From: Cyclobacteriaceae bacterium
Lineage (GTDB): Bacteria; Bacteroidota; Bacteroidia; Cytophagales; Cyclobacteriaceae
NCBI GenBank assembly: GCA_025350305.1
Contig: JANXYC010000169.1
Coordinates: 1 to 33,789 of the forward strand
Reading direction: 5' to 3'
DNA length: 33,789 nt
Shown: positions 9,262 through 18,872 of the stretch, in pieces
How the letters are laid out: each line of letters begins with the position of its first letter
Numbering within the stretch: position 1 is the stretch's first letter
Program-made: the position numbers and the translations under genes
Notes under the pieces: model-generated
What the model was told of the DNA's origin: nothing
The model's database searches: none
Seen by the model: only the letters and a program-made list of their open reading frames with translations

Positions 9262-12200
9262 CCGTTTCCTCTTGAGGTGGATTTTTCTCGAGTTCTTTCC
9301 TTCGCCTTTCCCGTGCAGACCTTAGTAAATCTTTAAATTCATTAAAATTCTGTGTGTATAAAAGACTGACTCCAGTAGTAACTGCGGCAGTCTGCGTATT
9401 CAGTGAGCTTTGCAACTGATTGACACTTGAGCGACTGAACATTTTTACTTTAAACTTCCCATCGGGCGTCAGAAGATAATCGACAGTCCAGTCACCGGCA
9501 ATGGTAGAAAGCTCAGAACGGTTATATTGATTTCCAAAACTGCCATCGCGCGTTACCCGTAAACGGCCGTTCAGAAATGAATAGGAGAGACGGAGCTGGA
9601 ACGTGTTGAATGCCTCCTGGTCCAGTGTGCCTAAGTCGAGGTCAATTTCAAGATTTTGATCAACCTGACTGAGCCAATAGCTCAATTGATTTGAAAGAAG
9701 TTCACTCACACTGTTATAGAGTGAACCACCAGTAGCAAAAGCATCCGGAGGAGAAAATTTTCGAAGGATAATCAGACTAAATACCTGGCGCTTCGTTTCT
9801 TGTTCGTCAAGTTTTGCTTTGAAAGCATTGAAGTCAAACTTCAAGGGCTCCAATCTAGTCTTGCCATCGACCGTCACATTTATATTGTCGGGAAGGTTGA
9901 TGGCCGCGATGTCAAAATTGATTTGTGGTGACAACATCGGGCCATCCAGTTTCAACAATACTTCTACCGGATATTTTCTGCGTATGTTAGGGTCATTGAT
10001 CAAGGTCTGGTCAGGGAGGATCGGTCCCATCGAGGCGAGTTGCCGGTAGCTTGCCGTAATGTTTAAGTTGCCTTCATACGGATCGCCAAACCAGGTAATA
10101 CGACTTCCGGGTTTAATGGTGAATTCCTTGTTGATGACATCATACAGGGTAAAGTTGTATGCTCCTTCCGTGAATTCGATCAAACCAAACATATTGAAGT
10201 CACCTTTCGTATCGATTTGCAGGTTAATATCACCGCGGCCTCTCCCACGAATAATATCTCCCGATTTGATGTCGAATATTATTTCTGTGTAGGCGTCAGG
10301 TGTCACGTCGATATCCAGGTTGAGGGTTAGTCCGGAAAGTTCGCGTTTGTTGAGCTGCTTCTTAACTATTTTCTTCTTCAAACTATCGGTGAAATTTGAA
10401 AATTGAATAAAGTCCTTTTTCTCCAGGGAAGCAGTGCCACCCACGGGTATGGAGAGGCGGGTATTTTTATTTGTTCGAACACTTGATGAAATCCTAAGAT
10501 TGGAGGCTGGGCCTAGAATATTCAACGTTCCAGTGCCATAGGCCAAACCGTAAAACAAACTATTGTCCTTGGGTGTAGTATTGAGAAGCTGAAAATTTGT
10601 AAAAGAGGCATCAAGGTTTAATCGCATCCTTGAAAAACTTCTGTGGGCGATGTAGCCTTCAAGTTTTCCTTTATTCTTAAAGGCATCGATTAATTCAAAA
10701 TTGGTGAATTGAATTTGGTCAGGTGTGATACCCAGCGTTCCAGTGACTTTGTAAATGGTTTTTAGATAGTTGATCATGAGCTTACCATCCCTGATTTTTG
10801 CTTCCCCTGTGATATTCGGTTTTGTGAAGGTTCCCTGAATGTCATAGACGCCTGTCAGCGTACCATCCAATTGGGAGAACAGGTCTTTAACCACGGGTTC
10901 TATTAATTTAAGATTGGCTTTTTCAAGGATAGCCTTTGTGTGAAGCGGATTGTTTTTATCTTTTGGGTCATAATAACCTTTGATATCGACAATCCTGCTC
11001 TTGAGCCGGTCAATGGTTATGTCAATGTTAAATTGGTCACTTACCGGGTCGCGCGTATTGTTCCCTTGTACTTCGCCTACTAGAAAATTATTGATTGTAA
11101 GAGAATCAATAGTGAGAATATTTTCGATGAACACACTGGTGTACAAATCACGTTGCCTGAACTCGGCATTCAAACGGCCTTTGAATTTCTCAGAACTGAA
11201 GAAGTTTATGAAGGAGAGATCGAAGTTACTGATGTTAATATGAAGAATCTTGGCGGGGTCATGTGAGATAAGGCCATCAATCCGTATGGATTGGTTTTCG
11301 TGTGCGATACCCAGGTGATGGATACTCCATTCAGGCCCCTTCAGGAGTGTGTAGTTGTTTTTGTTGATCGACCAGTTGTCTCCCAGTATTTTGATCACGG
11401 ATGGGAGAATTTTGATTTTTGTACTGTCTTTCAAAAAATCAATTTCAGATCGTAGGCGAACGGAGTTGTCATAGCCTTCCTGATCAACATCCACGCCAAA
11501 GTCAATATGGTCCTTGTTCCAGATGCCTTCTACAAAAAGATTTTTGGTATTCACGGTTTTGTTTAGTTGCTGACTTGCTGATTTGATGGTGAGTTGTGCC
11601 AGCACTTGGGTGCTATCCCGCATTTTAGAACCACTAAATTCAATTTCATTTCCCGTGAACGTCTGACCGTTGATAAGCAGTGAATCGATGTTCGTAAACA
11701 CATGCAGATTGGAGGTGGTGTTGTTTGAGAATTCTCCCTGAACGAGTGTTTCTCTGGACGTATGCGCAGCCATATCAAACACCCGGAAAATCGGATCAAT
11801 ATTGTGAAGGTCAGCTTTTATAACGGCCTTGTATGCCTGGTCAGTCTTTCGTTTGGATTCATAGTACTGTTGAATAGCACGGGGATCATTTTGTATATTC
11901 AAAGCAAATTCGTGAATAAGTTTTTGTATATCATTGAAAAGAGACGAATAGTAAAAGTCTCCAGTAAGAGAAAGATCAGCAATCGAACTTCGAAGGGTCA
12001 GCGACCGGCTCCCTTTTTCATTTTCTGAGATTAGCCGAATTGAATCAACATGAATGGAATCGTCCCGGTACTTGACAAATGTCTTTTTGAATAAGGCCGT
12101 ACCGACGATCGAATCAAGGGTTAATCCCCGGCTATCAATATCTACATAGGACTGGAGAAATATTTCCTCTTCTGATAATTTCAGTTTATGCAGAAAGGCC

Positions 12201-13807
12201 GTATCAAGATTGGCATGTAGTTTAATTAGGTCTTTGCCATGACGCAGGTCAATGGAGCCCGTCATCGTAAACTGCAAATTGGGATCGTTAATGTCCAACT
12301 CGCCATTAAAAAATTGTTTGGCAAACCGCGCGTTGGAATGAATGTTGGAATAATTGTACCCCCGAAGGCCAATCGATGCAATATCGCCCACCAGCTTAAA
12401 GTCGGCTGCTTCTCTCGTAAACCCCTGTCCTTTTATTTGACCGCTCAGGTTAACCTTTTGAAAATTTACGGTGTCCTTAAGAAATCGCCCAAGCTCTACA
12501 TCAATTAATTTTAGTTTGCCACTGTACGAACTTTGACCAATGTTATTCTCCGCAATTTTGTAATTGATATCAGATTGCATGTGCCCAAAAGTTGTAACGA
12601 AATCTCCGTCGGCAACAAAATCATTGACGAAGCCGATGAAATTTCCTTTGAGCTGAATATTCTTCAACATATCAAGACTGCTTGCAACATTTTCAGGAAT
12701 TATGAAATCGAGGTCACGGGCAAAAACGGTGGATGGACGCAGTTTTGCATGAATAAATGTTTCTTTAACAGAAGGAAGCCCATCCATTTCAAGACTTCCG
12801 CGAATCGTGGAGGTGCCGATGGTTATTTCCATTGGATTAAAAATGAAGTGGTTGACTTTTCCATTGAAGTGTCCACTCAGGAGCACCGGTTCTTTCCATT
12901 TTTCCAGGCCTGATGAGAAGAGTGAGATATCCTTTGGGTACAGCTTGGTATCCTTCAGGCTGGCGTGGATGGTTACTTTGCTATTGAAATCATTTAAATC
13001 GGCTTGATTTTTATACATGAAAATAACAGTGTCCGTAACGTGACTTTTGTTAAAGCTCAGGTTCAGGCCCTGGAATTCCATTGACGATTGACTGATACGA
13101 AAGAATGTGCTGAGTTCTTTAACCGTTAGCTGCGTCTTTTGATCTTTTATCAGCAACGACTCCACTTGAAACTCGATGGTATCACCAATGACTTTGAAGT
13201 TATTCAAATTGCCTTCATCCAGGGCAACCCGGAAGTGGTTGAAGTCAAAACCGTTCCCGATAGAATCCTGGTCGGTTTGGTTCATGGAAAACATGGATTG
13301 CGCCACCAGCACCTCACCAATCTTTATCTTCGGGCTGCGGCCGCCTCGTTTGCCAGAGGAGAGCTGTTTATTGATCTCCGCAATAAAGATGTTGATGTTT
13401 AGATCTTTGGTAGTATCCGAATCAGGAATTGTCACCAAGTTTACAACTCCACCTTTCAGAGACACAGCATCCAGGTTGATATCCTTGTTTTTATAAATGC
13501 TGGCAAGACTGAAATTTACGAACAGTTCCCCCGCCTCAATCATGGAGTTGTGTTGAGGATCCGAGATTTTCAGTCCGGTAATCTCCAGACGGTCATACCA
13601 GAGTATGTAAAACCGCTCGAACTTAATATCAAAGCCGGAGACTGCGGAAAAGCCACCGGTGATTCGGTTAATTAAACTCTTTTGGACGGCCGGAATTTGA
13701 AGGATGCTGAAGCCGATTATTGTAAAGGCAACCGTCGCAAAAAAACCGTAGATGACAATTCGCTTCAGCCATTTCAGAACCCGAAATTTAATAACTTGCC
13801 ATTTCAT
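9239..13807 (-). CDS. tamB: Translocation and assembly module protein TamB (DUF490)
   Basis: 1522 aa; N-terminal TM anchor, long beta-rich AsmA/TamB-type body, C-terminal DUF490-like region (GRGRGDINLQIDTKGDFNMFGLIEFTEGAYNFTLYDVINKEFTIKPGSRITWFGDPYEGNLNITASY). Confidence 0.9.
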   Translation of the reverse strand: MKWQVIKFRVLKWLKRIVIYGFFATVAFTIIGFSILQIPAVQKSLINRITGGFSAVSGFDIKFERFYILWYDRLEITGLKISDPQHNSMIEAGELFVNFSLASIYKNKDINLDAVSLKGGVVNLVTIPDSDTTKDLNINIFIAEINKQLSSGKRGGRSPKIKIGEVLVAQSMFSMNQTDQDSIGNGFDFNHFRVALDEGNLNNFKVIGDTIEFQVESLLIKDQKTQLTVKELSTFFRISQSSMEFQGLNLSFNKSHVTDTVIFMYKNQADLNDFNSKVTIHASLKDTKLYPKDISLFSSGLEKWKEPVLLSGHFNGKVNHFIFNPMEITIGTSTIRGSLEMDGLPSVKETFIHAKLRPSTVFARDLDFIIPENVASSLDMLKNIQLKGNFIGFVNDFVADGDFVTTFGHMQSDINYKIAENNIGQSSYSGKLKLIDVELGRFLKDTVNFQKVNLSGQIKGQGFTREAADFKLVGDIASIGLRGYNYSNIHSNARFAKQFFNGELDINDPNLQFTMTGSIDLRHGKDLIKLHANLDTAFLHKLKLSEEEIFLQSYVDIDSRGLTLDSIVGTALFKKTFVKYRDDSIHVDSIRLISENEKGSRSLTLRSSIADLSLTGDFYYSSLFNDIQKLIHEFALNIQNDPRAIQQYYESKRKTDQAYKAVIKADLHNIDPIFRVFDMAAHTSRETLVQGEFSNNTTSNLHVFTNIDSLLINGQTFTGNEIEFSGSKMRDSTQVLAQLTIKSASQQLNKTVNTKNLFVEGIWNKDHIDFGVDVDQEGYDNSVRLRSEIDFLKDSTKIKILPSVIKILGDNWSINKNNYTLLKGPEWSIHHLGIAHENQSIRIDGLISHDPAKILHINISNFDLSFINFFSSEKFKGRLNAEFRQRDLYTSVFIENILTIDSLTINNFLVGEVQGNNTRDPVSDQFNIDITIDRLKSRIVDIKGYYDPKDKNNPLHTKAILEKANLKLIEPVVKDLFSQLDGTLTGVYDIQGTFTKPNITGEAKIRDGKLMINYLKTIYKVTGTLGITPDQIQFTNFELIDAFKNKGKLEGYIAHRSFSRMRLNLDASFTNFQLLNTTPKDNSLFYGLAYGTGTLNILGPASNLRISSSVRTNKNTRLSIPVGGTASLEKKDFIQFSNFTDSLKKKIVKKQLNKRELSGLTLNLDIDVTPDAYTEIIFDIKSGDIIRGRGRGDINLQIDTKGDFNMFGLIEFTEGAYNFTLYDVINKEFTIKPGSRITWFGDPYEGNLNITASYRQLASMGPILPDQTLINDPNIRRKYPVEVLLKLDGPMLSPQINFDIAAINLPDNINVTVDGKTRLEPLKFDFNAFKAKLDEQETKRQVFSLIILRKFSPPDAFATGGSLYNSVSELLSNQLSYWLSQVDQNLEIDLDLGTLDQEAFNTFQLRLSYSFLNGRLRVTRDGSFGNQYNRSELSTIAGDWTVDYLLTPDGKFKVKMFSRSSVNQLQSSLNTQTAAVTTGVSLLYTQNFNEFKDLLRSARERRRKELEKNPPQEETDGNKGAH

Positions 13808-13817
13808 TTAGCTGAAT

Positions 13818-14849
13818 ATGCGGCCAACCATCCTTGCCATAGAGTCCTCGTGTGACGAGACATCCGCTGCTGTAATATGCAACGGCAAGGTACTCAATAA
13901 TATTGTTGCTTCGCAAAATGAACACCATAAATACGGCGGTGTTGTGCCGGAATTGGCATCCCGCGCACACCAGCGGCAGATCGTCGGTGTAGTGGAAGAG
14001 GCCATGCAGCTTGCAAACATTACGAATGAAAATCTGGATGCCATTGCCTTTACCCGCGGCCCCGGACTTATGGGTTCCTTGTTGGTGGGTGTGTCGTTTG
14101 CGAAGGGCATGGCTTTGTCACTCGGTATACCTTTAATTGAAGTGAATCATATGCAGGCGCATATTTTGGCGCATTTCATTCCTACCCCACAGGGTATTTT
14201 AAAACCTTCATTTCCATTCTTGTGCCTGACGGTGAGCGGAGGGCACACGCAATTGGTAGTAGTCCGTGACTATCTTGAAATGGACATCATCGGTCAAACA
14301 CAAGATGATGCGGCGGGTGAGGCATTTGACAAGGCTGCCAAAATCCTTGGCTTGCCCTATCCGGGTGGTCCGCTGATTGATCGCTATGCCCAGGAAGGTA
14401 ATCCTGATAAATTCAAGTTTCCAGACACCGACATGCCGGCCCTTGATTTTTCTTTCAGTGGAATCAAGACGGCCTTTTTGTATTTCATCCGCGATAACAA
14501 GGAGAAGGATCCCAGGTTTATAGAAAACAATCTCAAAGACATTTGTGCCAGCCTGCAGCATAAACTTGTGGAAATGTTGATGAATCGTTTGGAGAAGGCC
14601 AGCGTTCAAACCGGCATAAAACAGATTGCTATTGCCGGTGGAGTATCGGCCAACACGGAGTTACGAAGGGAATTGGCGCGAAGGGGAAAGACGCTGGGGT
14701 GGCAAACATTTATACCGGAGTTTCAATATTGCACGGACAATGCGGCGATGGTTGCGATGGCAGCGCACTTCAAATACTTGAAAGGAGATTTTGCGGGGAT
14801 GGACTGTGCACCGGTGCCCAATTTGAATTTTGATCATGAAGGCCGATGA
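13818..14849 (+). CDS. tsaD: tRNA N6-adenosine threonylcarbamoyltransferase TsaD
   Basis: 343 aa; ILAIESSCDETSAAVI, HMQAHILAHF, VSGGHTQLV, IAGGVSANTELR. Confidence 0.98.
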   Translation: MRPTILAIESSCDETSAAVICNGKVLNNIVASQNEHHKYGGVVPELASRAHQRQIVGVVEEAMQLANITNENLDAIAFTRGPGLMGSLLVGVSFAKGMALSLGIPLIEVNHMQAHILAHFIPTPQGILKPSFPFLCLTVSGGHTQLVVVRDYLEMDIIGQTQDDAAGEAFDKAAKILGLPYPGGPLIDRYAQEGNPDKFKFPDTDMPALDFSFSGIKTAFLYFIRDNKEKDPRFIENNLKDICASLQHKLVEMLMNRLEKASVQTGIKQIAIAGGVSANTELRRELARRGKTLGWQTFIPEFQYCTDNAAMVAMAAHFKYLKGDFAGMDCAPVPNLNFDHEGR

Positions 14850-15235
14850 AAAATATTTTTGCCCGGGGAGATACCAAAATTTATTGTAGGAAGGTGACAG
14901 CATCGGATCAGGCCATTTTTCATGGTGAACTTTTGCATCCTGTTTGTTCTACCTTTGCGCTGGCACGAGACTTTGAATGGTCCTCGCGTTTGTTTTTTCT
15001 GGAGATGAAAGAAGCGGACGAAGAAGGTGTGGGCACGTTTCTTCACATTGATCACAAAGGTCCGGCGTTCGTAGATGAAGAGATTGTTTTTACCGCGACT
15101 GTTGAAGACAATACCGGCCGGGAATTTGTGTGTGGAATTGAAGCTCGAGTTAATAATCGTTTGATTGCATCGGGCAGGACCGGGCAGAAAATGCTGAAAA
15201 AAGAAAAACTTGCCACGATCTTTTCAAAACCGTAG
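14846..15235 (+). CDS. Thioesterase-like hotdog-fold protein
   Basis: 129 aa; short acyl-CoA thioesterase pattern (GVGTFLHIDHKGPAFVDEEIVFTATVED); ATGA overlap with tsaD. Confidence 0.65.
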   Translation: MKNIFARGDTKIYCRKVTASDQAIFHGELLHPVCSTFALARDFEWSSRLFFLEMKEADEEGVGTFLHIDHKGPAFVDEEIVFTATVEDNTGREFVCGIEARVNNRLIASGRTGQKMLKKEKLATIFSKP

Positions 15236-15267
15236 CGTGAATTTTATGCGGTGACGATTTGATTATG

Positions 15268-15293
15268 TAACCCAAGCCTTAAGGCTGGGGTTA
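15268..15293. repeat. Extragenic palindrome TAACCCAAGCCTTAAGGCTGGGGTTA
   Basis: Near-perfect 26-bp inverted repeat; a second small palindrome GGCTTTAGCC follows at about 15313. Confidence 0.7.
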
Positions 15294-15395
15294 CAGGTGA
15301 CAAAATTAAAAGGGCTTTAGCCAAAATGAGGTAGTTTGTATGAATCATTTTTAATGGGACACTACTGATCAAGTATTACAACTTAGAATTTATAC

Positions 15396-15857
15396 ATGTC
15401 ATCGAACCGATTTTCAAATACCGTCAACATTAAAAACCGGCAAGCCTCTTTTCAGTATGAACTGCTGGATACGTACGTGGCGGGTATTGCGCTAAGAGGA
15501 ACAGAGATTAAATCTATTCGTGAAGGAAAAGTAAACTTACAGGATGGCTATGTTTATTTTTCAAGTGAAGAAGCATTCGTAAAAGGTGTTAACATTTCTC
15601 CTTTTGCTCAGGGGACTCATTATAATCATGAGGCAGCCCGTGAACGCAAACTCCTGATGAAAAAAAGCGAGATTAATAAATTGAGAGCGAGGACAGAGGA
15701 GAAGGGTTTAACAATTGTCCCCCTTCGGTTGTTTATCAACGACAGGGGTTATGCGAAACTGGAGATTGCTGTTGCCCGAGGCAAGAAGACCCACGATAAG
15801 CGGGAGAGCATCAAGGAAAGGGAAGCAAAAAGAGAACTAGCGCGCACTAAATTTTAA
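15396..15857 (+). CDS. smpB: SsrA-binding protein
   Basis: 153 aa; NRQASFQYELLDTYVAGIALRGTEIKSIREGKVNLQDGYV and GKKTHDKRESIKEREAKRELAR. Confidence 0.97.
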   Translation: MSSNRFSNTVNIKNRQASFQYELLDTYVAGIALRGTEIKSIREGKVNLQDGYVYFSSEEAFVKGVNISPFAQGTHYNHEAARERKLLMKKSEINKLRARTEEKGLTIVPLRLFINDRGYAKLEIAVARGKKTHDKRESIKEREAKRELARTKF

Positions 15858-15873
15858 GAAGCCACAATTATTC

Positions 15874-16662
15874 ATGGAACCAGCAGCGTTTGGAGTTTGC
15901 CGCCTGGCCGTTGTGCCGGTCCGCAATGAGCATCGAGATACCGTTGAGCAATTGACGCAGCTTCTGTTCGGCGACCACTATGAGGTGCTATCCGTCACGT
16001 CTGACAGAAAATGGGTACAAATCAAAATTTATGCTGACCAGTGCGAAGGCTGGTTGGATGTAAAGCAGCATCATGCGATTTCGAAAGAATATTTTGATCA
16101 GATCAATCAAACCGACTACAAGATTACTACAGAGATCGCATCACCTGTTCTTTATAAAAAAAGTCCGCTTACTATCGTGATGGGGAGCATTGTACCAATT
16201 TCAAACTCCGAATTATTTAAGGTAGAAGAACAGTTTGCCTTTAATGGGGAATCGAAGGGCTTGGGCCAAAGGAGGGATGTTGATTTTTTGAAAAGCATAG
16301 CAAAGAAATATCTGTCGTCACCGTATCAGTGGGGAGGCAAGAGCCCGTTTGGCATTGATGATTCCGCCTTTGTACAAATGGTTTATAAAATTGCAGGGTA
16401 CTCACTTCAACGGGAGGCTCGCCACCAGGCGATTCAGGGAAGGAAGATCAAATCTATTGAAGAAGCCAAACCAGGCGACCTCGCATTCTTTTCGGAAAAG
16501 GATGGCGCCGTGGCTCACGTGGGGATGATTATGGATGACGAAAAGATTATTCACTCCTTCGGCCAGGTTCGTGTCGATGCGATCACCGAAGAAGGAATCC
16601 TGAATCCAGAAACTAAAATTTACACCCACCTCCTTCATTCTATAAGAAGAATTATTTCCTGA
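15874..16662 (+). CDS. NlpC/P60 (C40) family protein, probable pseudoenzyme
   Basis: 262 aa; N-terminal SH3-like region, then SPYQWGGKSPFGIDDSAFVQMVYKIAGY ... AHVGMIMDDEKIIHSFGQVRVD; catalytic Cys replaced by Asp. Confidence 0.85.
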   Translation: MEPAAFGVCRLAVVPVRNEHRDTVEQLTQLLFGDHYEVLSVTSDRKWVQIKIYADQCEGWLDVKQHHAISKEYFDQINQTDYKITTEIASPVLYKKSPLTIVMGSIVPISNSELFKVEEQFAFNGESKGLGQRRDVDFLKSIAKKYLSSPYQWGGKSPFGIDDSAFVQMVYKIAGYSLQREARHQAIQGRKIKSIEEAKPGDLAFFSEKDGAVAHVGMIMDDEKIIHSFGQVRVDAITEEGILNPETKIYTHLLHSIRRIIS

Positions 16663-16819
16663 GTTGATATCCTGAACTAGCGCCACTCCAACTATTAAAC
16701 GATAAAAAAGTTGAGGTACAGTATCAGTACCAATGAACAGATTCTGGCATTAAGAGGTTTTATTAGTTGGAACGGCACTAGTCGCACAATCCATTTTCAT
16801 AGTTTCAATTGTACTTTGA

Positions 16820-16875
16820 CCTACGCTGAGACAAGCTTCGGTGGGCTTGCCCGCCGAAGCTTGTCTCAGCGTAGG
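16820..16875. repeat. Long perfect extragenic hairpin, 22 bp arms extending to 27 with one mismatch
   Basis: CCTACGCTGAGACAAGCTTCGGTGGGC-TT-GCCCGCCGAAGCTTGTCTCAGCGTAGG. Confidence 0.9.
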
Positions 16876-16918
16876 CGGGGGGGTTGCAGAACTAAAACTT
16901 TGGTTCTATCTTTTCAGC

Positions 16919-17413
16919 ATGGATAGTAGGGTATTGGTGCTGAATCAAGACTTTAGCCCACTGATGGTGTGTTCGGTGGAGCGCGCTTTCATTCTTGTCT
17001 ATCTCAATAAGAGTGAAATGGTGCGTTCTCTCAACGGCCACAAAATACACAGCATCACGCGCAGCTTCCCTATGCCATCGGTTATCCGGCTGAATCGCTA
17101 CGTGAATGCCCCGTATAAAGGGGTAAATCTGACCAGGCAGAATATACTCAAGCGCGATAATTTTGAATGTCAGTATTGTGGGACCAAAAGAGAACTCACG
17201 CTGGACCATGTGATACCAAGTTCGAGGGGCGGCCCTCACTCCTGGTTGAATTTGGTGACAGCGTGTAAAAGGTGTAATGCCCGGAAGGGCGACTTTACGC
17301 CGGAGGAGGCTGATATGACTATCCGCAGCCGGCCATTCAAGCCTTCGTACACGATATTCCTTCGTGATATCAGCGGCATGAAGCAAGAAGAATGGGATGA
17401 GTTTTTGGGATAA
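16919..17413 (+). CDS. HNH endonuclease domain protein
   Basis: CQYCGTKRELTLDHVIPSSRGGPHSWLNLVTACKRCNARKGDFTPEEA; start moved from 16841 to ATG 16919 because 16841 lies in the hairpin. Confidence 0.9.
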   Translation: MDSRVLVLNQDFSPLMVCSVERAFILVYLNKSEMVRSLNGHKIHSITRSFPMPSVIRLNRYVNAPYKGVNLTRQNILKRDNFECQYCGTKRELTLDHVIPSSRGGPHSWLNLVTACKRCNARKGDFTPEEADMTIRSRPFKPSYTIFLRDISGMKQEEWDEFLG

Positions 17414-17421
17414 CCAGCCTG

Positions 17422-18771
17422 CTAGAATTTCAACCGGAAGATTGTTTTTACGCCAGGCTCGGATTCAACGGAGAGCGAACCGTCATGCATTTGCATAATT
17501 TGTCGTGAGAGACTCAGGCCAATGCCAGAACCCGTTTTTTTAGTTGTGAAGAATGGAACAAACACGCGGCTCAACGCTTCTTTTATAATTCCGGAGCCAT
17601 TGTCGACAACTTCTATCAAAACAACACTCCCCGAATATTTTCCGATCAGATCAATTTTTCCATCCTGAACATCACCCAGGGCTTCAATTGAATTTTTGAT
17701 GAGGTTGATGAGTACCTGTTCTATCATTTCTTCATCCGCCTGAATGGTCAGGTAGTCTGAATCACACGTATACCTAAATTCAATCGTAGTTTTTCTGATT
17801 TCTGGTTTCATCAGTTGCGCCACCTTTTCGATCAGTTCTTTTACCAGCACCGTTTTAATTTTTGGCTGTGGCAGAGAAGTATACTCCCGGTAGGCGTCAA
17901 TGAATTTGATAAGTCCTTTGCTGCGGTTCTCAATGGTACTTAACCCTTCACGCAAATCTTCAGCACCTTCGGTTTTCAATTCGTAGTGACTGTTCTTCTG
18001 CACCATATCATGATCCAGTATTTCCCGCAAGGTGGACGTGAGCGAGGAAATAGGGGTGATGGAGTTCATGATTTCGTGACGAAGCACGCGTGTAAGATTT
18101 TGCCAGGCTTCAATTTCCTGCTGTTGCAATTCTGTCTGGATATTTTGCAGGGTAAGCAGCTTCATCGTGTTTCCACGGATTCGCAATTCCGTTGCCTGGA
18201 TCGTAAGTAAAAAATCCTGGTCGGCTTTGTACAAGGTGCTTTTCCCAGGCTCCACTTCTTTAATCGCCTGAAGTAATTTTGGTTTTTTTTCTTTTAACTG
18301 TTCGATGTTCTTAATCGATTGAGTGCCCATAAAGCGTTTCGCATTGGCATTTATCAGTTGAATATTTCCTTCTGTATCGAATGAAAGGATCCCGGTTCGC
18401 ACCTGCTGCACCACTGTGTTGAGGTACTGCCAGTGTTCTTCTTTTTCTGAGCGTGCTTTGCGAAAGGCCTCCAGTACCTCATTGAATTTTGCATTGAGGT
18501 CGCGAAAGCTCGAACCTAATTTATTATCCGCAGTGAAACCGGAAATGAAATCGGAATATTTGACAGATTCCAGGAAGCGAGTGAGTTTGCGGTTGGTCTG
18601 CGAGGTGAACCGGAAAAGTTCCACCAGTTGTCCAATGATGATCATGCCCGTGAGCATCGCAGCGAAAACCATATTGGCATGGTTGACCATGTACACAAAT
18701 AAGGCCATTGTCAACCCGATCAGGATGACACGGAATGCAATACGAAAAGTAAAATCATGGAATAGCTTCAT
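17422..18771 (-). CDS. Sensor histidine kinase (PAS + HisKA + HATPase, NtrY-like)
   Basis: 449 aa; VLRHEIMNSITPISSLTSTL, LINLIKNSIEAL, VVDNGSGI, FFTTKKTGSGIGLSLSRQIM; two N-terminal TM segments. Confidence 0.93.
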   Translation of the reverse strand: MKLFHDFTFRIAFRVILIGLTMALFVYMVNHANMVFAAMLTGMIIIGQLVELFRFTSQTNRKLTRFLESVKYSDFISGFTADNKLGSSFRDLNAKFNEVLEAFRKARSEKEEHWQYLNTVVQQVRTGILSFDTEGNIQLINANAKRFMGTQSIKNIEQLKEKKPKLLQAIKEVEPGKSTLYKADQDFLLTIQATELRIRGNTMKLLTLQNIQTELQQQEIEAWQNLTRVLRHEIMNSITPISSLTSTLREILDHDMVQKNSHYELKTEGAEDLREGLSTIENRSKGLIKFIDAYREYTSLPQPKIKTVLVKELIEKVAQLMKPEIRKTTIEFRYTCDSDYLTIQADEEMIEQVLINLIKNSIEALGDVQDGKIDLIGKYSGSVVLIEVVDNGSGIIKEALSRVFVPFFTTKKTGSGIGLSLSRQIMQMHDGSLSVESEPGVKTIFRLKF

Positions 18772-18844
18772 TGTGTAAAGCTCATCTTTTATAAGAATGC
18801 GGATTAAATAATTTTATCGGATCAACCCTAATTGGTTCTGGTAT

Positions 18845-18872
18845 AGCTTTTAGCTTTTGGCCTTTAGCTCTA
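18845..18872. repeat. 7-bp periodic intergenic array (AGCTTTT units)
   Basis: agctttt-agctttt-ggccttt-agctcta, ending in the response regulator stop codon. Confidence 0.6.

Noticed and set aside
12533-12913. 126-aa plus-strand ORF and neighbours inside tamB
   Set aside because: Antisense to a long well-supported TamB coding region.
16919-17413. HNH protein as part of a restriction or defence system
   Set aside because: No methyltransferase, helicase or other defence partner nearby; looks like a common stand-alone HNH protein.
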